A stretch of 34,607 bases of DNA from an uncultured Sphingomonas sp. GTDB taxonomy: Bacteria > Pseudomonadota > Alphaproteobacteria > Sphingomonadales > Sphingomonadaceae. The notes under the pieces were generated by a model. That model searched no databases, was not told the origin of the DNA, and saw nothing but the letters and a program-made list of their open reading frames with translations. The position numbers and the translations under genes were made by a program. The stretch spans positions 1-34,607 of the forward strand of contig NZ_CAMLAC010000015.1 of the NCBI RefSeq assembly GCF_946477935.1, written 5' to 3'. How positions within the stretch are numbered: the stretch's first letter is position 1; each line of letters begins with the position of its first letter. Positions 31,365 through 34,607 of this stretch are shown here, in pieces.

Positions 31365-32012
31365 TTACGCCTCTTGAATCTGGTGAAGCGGTGCTGTTGC
31401 CCGCATCATCAGACCTTCCGTTTCGTAGCTAAGCTCAACGCCCCCAGACCCACTTAGTCCCATACGGATGATACGTGAGCCAAATCCGCGCCGCGTTGGC
31501 TCTACCGCAGGCGGGCCACCGCGTTCCACCCAGGTCAGGTCGAGCGCATCCTTGTCGTCGTGACGGCGAATTTTCCAGGTCACGGACACCGTGCCGCCAG
31601 GTGAGCTCAGCGCACCATATTTGGCGGCGTTGGTCGCCAGCTCATGCAGCATGAGCGTGAGCGCCAGCGTCGCGCGCGGACCGATCGTCACATCCGGCCC
31701 GGAGAATACGAACCGGTCTCCCCCGAACGTCGCCAGCGCACCGCGTGCCACGTCGCCCAGGCTGGCGCTTGACCAGTTATCGCGAGTGAGGACGTCGTTC
31801 GCCGAGGCGAGCGCGCCCAGCCGCTGGCCAAACGCCGCGACGGCCTCCTGATCTTCCGCCTTGTTCAGCGTTTGATGCGCGATGGCCTGCACTACGCTCA
31901 TTGTGTTCTTGATCCGGTGCGCCAGCTCGCCGTTCAGAAGCTCCTGCTGCGCGCGCCTTCTGTAGCTCGGTGTGATCCCGTGAGACGGAAAGGATGCGAG
32001 CGACCTCGCCAT
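31365..32012 (-). CDS. HWE kinase core, frameshifted from its sensor part
   Basis: Carries the catalytic half of a kinase: QQELLNGELAHRIKNTMSVV with the phospho-accepting His, MLHELATNAAKYGALS (N-box), LTWVERGG (the W-x-E of HWE kinases), RRGFGSRIIRMGL (G-box), ending HQIQEA. The first residues of this frame, from ATG 32012, are out-of-frame reading of the sensor gene; true homology begins about 31950 at AQQELL. No ribosome binding site precedes 32012. It is one gene with 31777-33744 if one GC unit is restored at 31949-31956. Confidence 0.8.
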   Translation of the reverse strand: MARSLASFPSHGITPSYRRRAQQELLNGELAHRIKNTMSVVQAIAHQTLNKAEDQEAVAAFGQRLGALASANDVLTRDNWSSASLGDVARGALATFGGDRFVFSGPDVTIGPRATLALTLMLHELATNAAKYGALSSPGGTVSVTWKIRRHDDKDALDLTWVERGGPPAVEPTRRGFGSRIIRMGLSGSGGVELSYETEGLMMRATAPLHQIQEA

Positions 32013-33744
32013 CAGGGCCAGGGATCGGCGACACCGAGATCGACCAGTGCTTGGGCGTTCCGAGGTAGGTATCGGCTGAGGCCTCGAAGTGCGTCGTCTC
32101 GCCGCGCTTGGCGGCTTCGATCGCCTCTTTCGCGGCGGTGGAGCCGCCCTCCTGCAACAAGTCCGGCCATGGACAGCCTCGCACCGAATTGAAGTCGCTG
32201 ATCTCCATGACCTTCATGCCCCCCTCACTCATGAAGGACAGGCGACCATCCGGCTCGACCACCTTGATGCAGTCAGTCGAGGCGGCAAGCACGCTGCGCA
32301 GGAAGCTGGCGGTTTCCTTGGCCTCCTTCTCGGCCCGGCGCCGTTCGAGCGCAGTCCAGGTTCGATTGCCAGCGTCCGCGATGAATTGCAGCTCTTCAGG
32401 CATCCAGTCCCGCGGTGCATCGTCATTGACGTAGAGGATGGCGACCGTGCGCCCCTTCTCGACGATCGGGCGGTTGACGAGGCTGCGCACGGAAACGGAC
32501 TCCAGCGGTGCGGTATCGCTCGACGTGCGAGGATCGAGACGGATGTCGGGAATGACGACAGTGCGACCTTGCCGCAGGTCTTCCGCGTAACCGCCATAGT
32601 CGTCCATGCGGTAGGTGCCCGCAAGGCTAGGGTATCCCTGCGTCGTCCAGTCGTTCGGGACGACGAACGTCTCACCGTCTTCCCCGACCGTGCCATAGCC
32701 GACCCGTCCCACGCCAAGCGTGCGGCCGATGATCGCGGTGGCTGCACGCACTACGTCGTCGGGATCGTTGATGGCGGTCAGCGCCCGGCCAAGTTCAGCC
32801 AGTGCTTCCCGACGCTGGTCGGAGCGGATGCGGTCGGTGACTTCAAGGAACAGCACCGTGAAGCGATCACCGCCCGCGGGCTGGCAAACGCCGTCATACC
32901 AGCGGTCCAGTTTGCCAACCTGCCGGGTGAAGCGGATCGGTTCGCCCGTCTCCACGACACGGGCAAACTCCATTACCCATTCGTTTTCGATGCCGGGAAA
33001 GACCTCACGGATCGTCCGACCGACCGCGCACCCGCGCTCGACGCCGACAAGATCGTACCAGGCGTTGTTCACCTCGTCATAGCGCCAGTCGACAATCCGG
33101 CCCGCATCGTCGCGGACCACCTCGCCGAGGATGAAGCCTTCTTCGAGCGTCTCGAACAACTCCCGCCACTTCGTTTCGCTGGCGGAAAGATCTGTTGACG
33201 CTTGATCCCGTTCCTTCTGCGCCTTGACGAACGGGGTGCTGTCAGACGTAATGTTGAGCAGCCCAACGACTTCGCCGCCTGTCCCCCGGACAGGAGAATA
33301 GGCGAAGTCCCACCACGTCTCTTCCGGGAAACCATGGCGCGTCATGGTCAACGGCTGATCGTGGAAGGCCACGCTCTCACCCGCGAAGACGCGGTCGATC
33401 AACGGGGCGATCTCCGGCCATAACTCGGGCCAAACTTCCGCCGTGGGGCGCCCGAGCGCGTCGGGATGGCGGCCCCCAAGAATGGGTGCGTAGCCGTCGT
33501 TGTACAGTAGAATGCGATCCGGCCCCCAGATGACGCACATCGGGTGCAGCGACGCCAGCATCGTATCGACCGTGATGCTCAGCGCTGCCGGCCAGATATC
33601 ACGCGCGCCTAACGGGCTTGCCTGCCAATTATGCTCCGCGATCAGGTCGATCATGTGCGGTGAGTCATGCGCGCCGCCCCCGGCAACGCCCTCAACGTAG
33701 CTCACCATTCCTGCCGTCGCTTCCTCAACCCAAACGTTGAACAT
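31777..33744 (-). CDS. PAS-PAS-GAF-PAS sensor part of a broken HWE kinase
   Basis: N-terminal part of a cytoplasmic sensor kinase. From M at 33744: PAS (about 50-170; LASLHPMCVIWGPDRILLYNDGY, TWWDFAYSPVRG), PAS (about 195-305; FETLEEGFILGEVV), GAF (about 315-465; DDVVRAATAIIGRTLGVGRVGYG) and PAS (about 480-590; DCIKVVEPDGRLSFMSEGG). After HTELQKAR it shifts frame into a proline/arginine/glycine tail (AAGASERRAGAPDQEH...) that is not kinase sequence and stops at 31777. The ATG at 33744 has GGGGGG upstream; an in-frame ATG at 33801 is an alternative. Without the shift the gene would run to 31365 and encode about 790 residues. Confidence 0.85.
   Translation of the reverse strand: MFNVWVEEATAGMVSYVEGVAGGGAHDSPHMIDLIAEHNWQASPLGARDIWPAALSITVDTMLASLHPMCVIWGPDRILLYNDGYAPILGGRHPDALGRPTAEVWPELWPEIAPLIDRVFAGESVAFHDQPLTMTRHGFPEETWWDFAYSPVRGTGGEVVGLLNITSDSTPFVKAQKERDQASTDLSASETKWRELFETLEEGFILGEVVRDDAGRIVDWRYDEVNNAWYDLVGVERGCAVGRTIREVFPGIENEWVMEFARVVETGEPIRFTRQVGKLDRWYDGVCQPAGGDRFTVLFLEVTDRIRSDQRREALAELGRALTAINDPDDVVRAATAIIGRTLGVGRVGYGTVGEDGETFVVPNDWTTQGYPSLAGTYRMDDYGGYAEDLRQGRTVVIPDIRLDPRTSSDTAPLESVSVRSLVNRPIVEKGRTVAILYVNDDAPRDWMPEELQFIADAGNRTWTALERRRAEKEAKETASFLRSVLAASTDCIKVVEPDGRLSFMSEGGMKVMEISDFNSVRGCPWPDLLQEGGSTAAKEAIEAAKRGETTHFEASADTYLGTPKHWSISVSPIPGPDGEVARILSVSRDHTELQKARAAGASERRAGAPDQEHNERSAGHRASNAEQGGRSGGRRGVWPAAGRARLGERRPHSR
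31949..31956. repeat. (GC)4 tract at the kinase frameshift
   Basis: On the coding strand the gene reads aag GCGCGCGC agcagg. One more GC unit would give HTELQKARAQQELLNGELAHR, joining sensor and kinase core without a gap. The tract is therefore the likely slip site. Confidence 0.75.
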
Positions 33745-33824
33745 GCCTGCCCCCCGGCAGGTCGGAGCACTTCTAGCGAAGCCTTTCGAGGATTGGAACA
33801 AAGGGTAGTCATGGCGAGCGAACT

Positions 33825-34259
33825 ATGGGCCTCGCCGAATGTTCTGGTAGAATGGCCCTTTCCACTGCCCCTTACGCTCTTGTCGTCGATGACGATCCCA
33901 TCATTCTCATGGACTTAGCCGGCATCCTGTCGGATGCGGGTTTCCGGTGCGTGGAGGTCGATCACGGCGATGCCGCGAGAGCCATGCTGCCGGATCATGC
34001 CGAAAGCATCACATTGCTCTTTTCCGATGTAGAGATGCCGGGCGGCACGAACGGGTTCGATCTCGCGCATCATGTGGCTGCAACCTATCCCTGGATCGAG
34101 ATTGTTATCGCCAGTGGCAGGATCACGCCGGAACCGGGTGAATTGCCCGACCACGCGACGTTCATCAGCAAGCCGTTCAGTACCCGCATGGTGCACGATC
34201 ATCTGCGTGAACGACTTCCTGACGGCAAGAAGCCCGAGCCGTTGAAGAACCCGATGTAG
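33825..34259 (+). CDS. Response regulator receiver protein
   Basis: A 144-residue single receiver: acidic residues in VVDDDP (D22-D24), phospho-acceptor D68 in LLFSDVEMPGG, Ser of VIASG and K116 in FISKPFS. No output domain. ATG 33825 is the first start; ATG 33852 (MALSTAPYALVVDDDP) gives a more typical beginning and may be the true one. Transcribed away from the broken kinase with less than 110 bases between their starts, so the promoters overlap or lie back to back. Probably an alternative phospho-acceptor for one of the two HWE kinases. Confidence 0.88.
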   Translation: MGLAECSGRMALSTAPYALVVDDDPIILMDLAGILSDAGFRCVEVDHGDAARAMLPDHAESITLLFSDVEMPGGTNGFDLAHHVAATYPWIEIVIASGRITPEPGELPDHATFISKPFSTRMVHDHLRERLPDGKKPEPLKNPM

Positions 34260-34607
34260 CCTTGCCGGGTCTTCACCGTCTCACCGTCGTTTGCGGGACA
34301 GCTGGCGCGTAGCAAGCGGCAGGTATCTGCTGCTGGGCTTCTGATAGCTGCCGGGCAAAAAAGTCCCAATTGAAGGTCATCAGCAACCAGATGACGAAAA
34401 ACCTGTTTGTCGCCTTGAATGTGCGACAAACAGGTGGTTTGCGCCACCTGTGCCGGCCCGCTGTCGCTCACGTGCTTCTCAGGTCAAATACGGTACTGCC
34501 CAGCTCGTCAATAGTCCGTGCTTTCGGTCAGGCTCGAGGTGAATGCTGCGCTGACCCAGAATCGACCGTTCGATGCTGGTTTGCCGCTAGCCAAGACTGG
34601 ACGCTCG
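34260..34607. other. Intergenic right edge, no gene seen
   Basis: No supported coding frame in the last 348 bases. It contains the terminator hairpin at 34401-34435. Confidence 0.4.
34397..34435 (-). terminator. Rho-independent terminator, minus strand
   Basis: Perfect 13-bp stem ACCTGTTTGTCGC / GCGACAAACAGGT around a 9-base loop. Read on the minus strand it is followed by TTTTT (34397-34401 region), so it would end a transcript coming from beyond the right window edge. Confidence 0.7.

Noticed and set aside
32089..33198. 369-codon plus-strand open frame
   Set aside because: Antisense to the PAS/GAF sensor domains of the broken kinase.
1..34607. CRISPR arrays, tRNA and rRNA genes
   Set aside because: No regularly spaced repeats with unique spacers, and no cloverleaf or rRNA-like segment was seen.

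Overview
The window looks like chromosomal DNA of a sphingomonad-type alphaproteobacterium. It is GC-rich and has long TonB-dependent receptors under FecI/FecR control, HWE-type histidine kinases with single-domain response regulators, and IS types common in that group. This assignment rests on gene content and protein style only; there is no rRNA or tRNA to anchor it.

Layout: (1) 1-1247 holds the 3' part of a PelF-like glycosyltransferase gene whose stop codon abuts the end of an IS5-family remnant. (2) About 1250-4170 is a lower-GC accessory patch: the IS5 remnant, a HEPN-motif protein gene directly behind a tyrosine-integrase C-terminal scrap, and an IS6-family element (2952-3797). (3) 4176-19889, all on the minus strand, is a polysaccharide utilisation locus. 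In transcription order it has an ECF sigma factor (FecI type), an anti-sigma regulator (FecR type), a TonB-dependent transducer with an STN domain, a second paralogous TonB-dependent receptor, a Tat-exported TIM-barrel protein of unknown specificity, a 69-residue small protein, a Tat-exported GH127-type beta-L-arabinofuranosidase, a GNAT acetyltransferase and a secreted GH42 beta-galactosidase. The enzyme set suggests uptake and trimming of an arabinose- and galactose-containing plant glycan.

(4) 20510-24649 is an insertion-sequence nest. A decayed IS3-family orfB is split first by an IS30-family element and again by an IS110-family element; an IS5-family element with a -1 frameshift signal lies just downstream. 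The 200-nt leader of the IS110 element reads as a bridge RNA. In order it holds a left target guide, right target guide, left donor guide and right donor guide that match the actual insertion site and the element's own ends. The programmed target lies in the conserved GDSYDNA codons of the IS3 transposase.

(5) 24700-27065 holds two copies, one decayed, of a tail-to-tail pair made of a small helical protein and a winged-helix regulator, plus a small orphan ORF and a Crp/Fnr-type regulator. (6) 27515-34259 is a signalling cluster: a 1090-residue hybrid HWE kinase, a second HWE kinase broken by loss of one GC unit in a (GC)n tract, its downstream single-domain response regulator, and a divergent response regulator. 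The right edge carries a strong minus-strand terminator for a gene outside the window.
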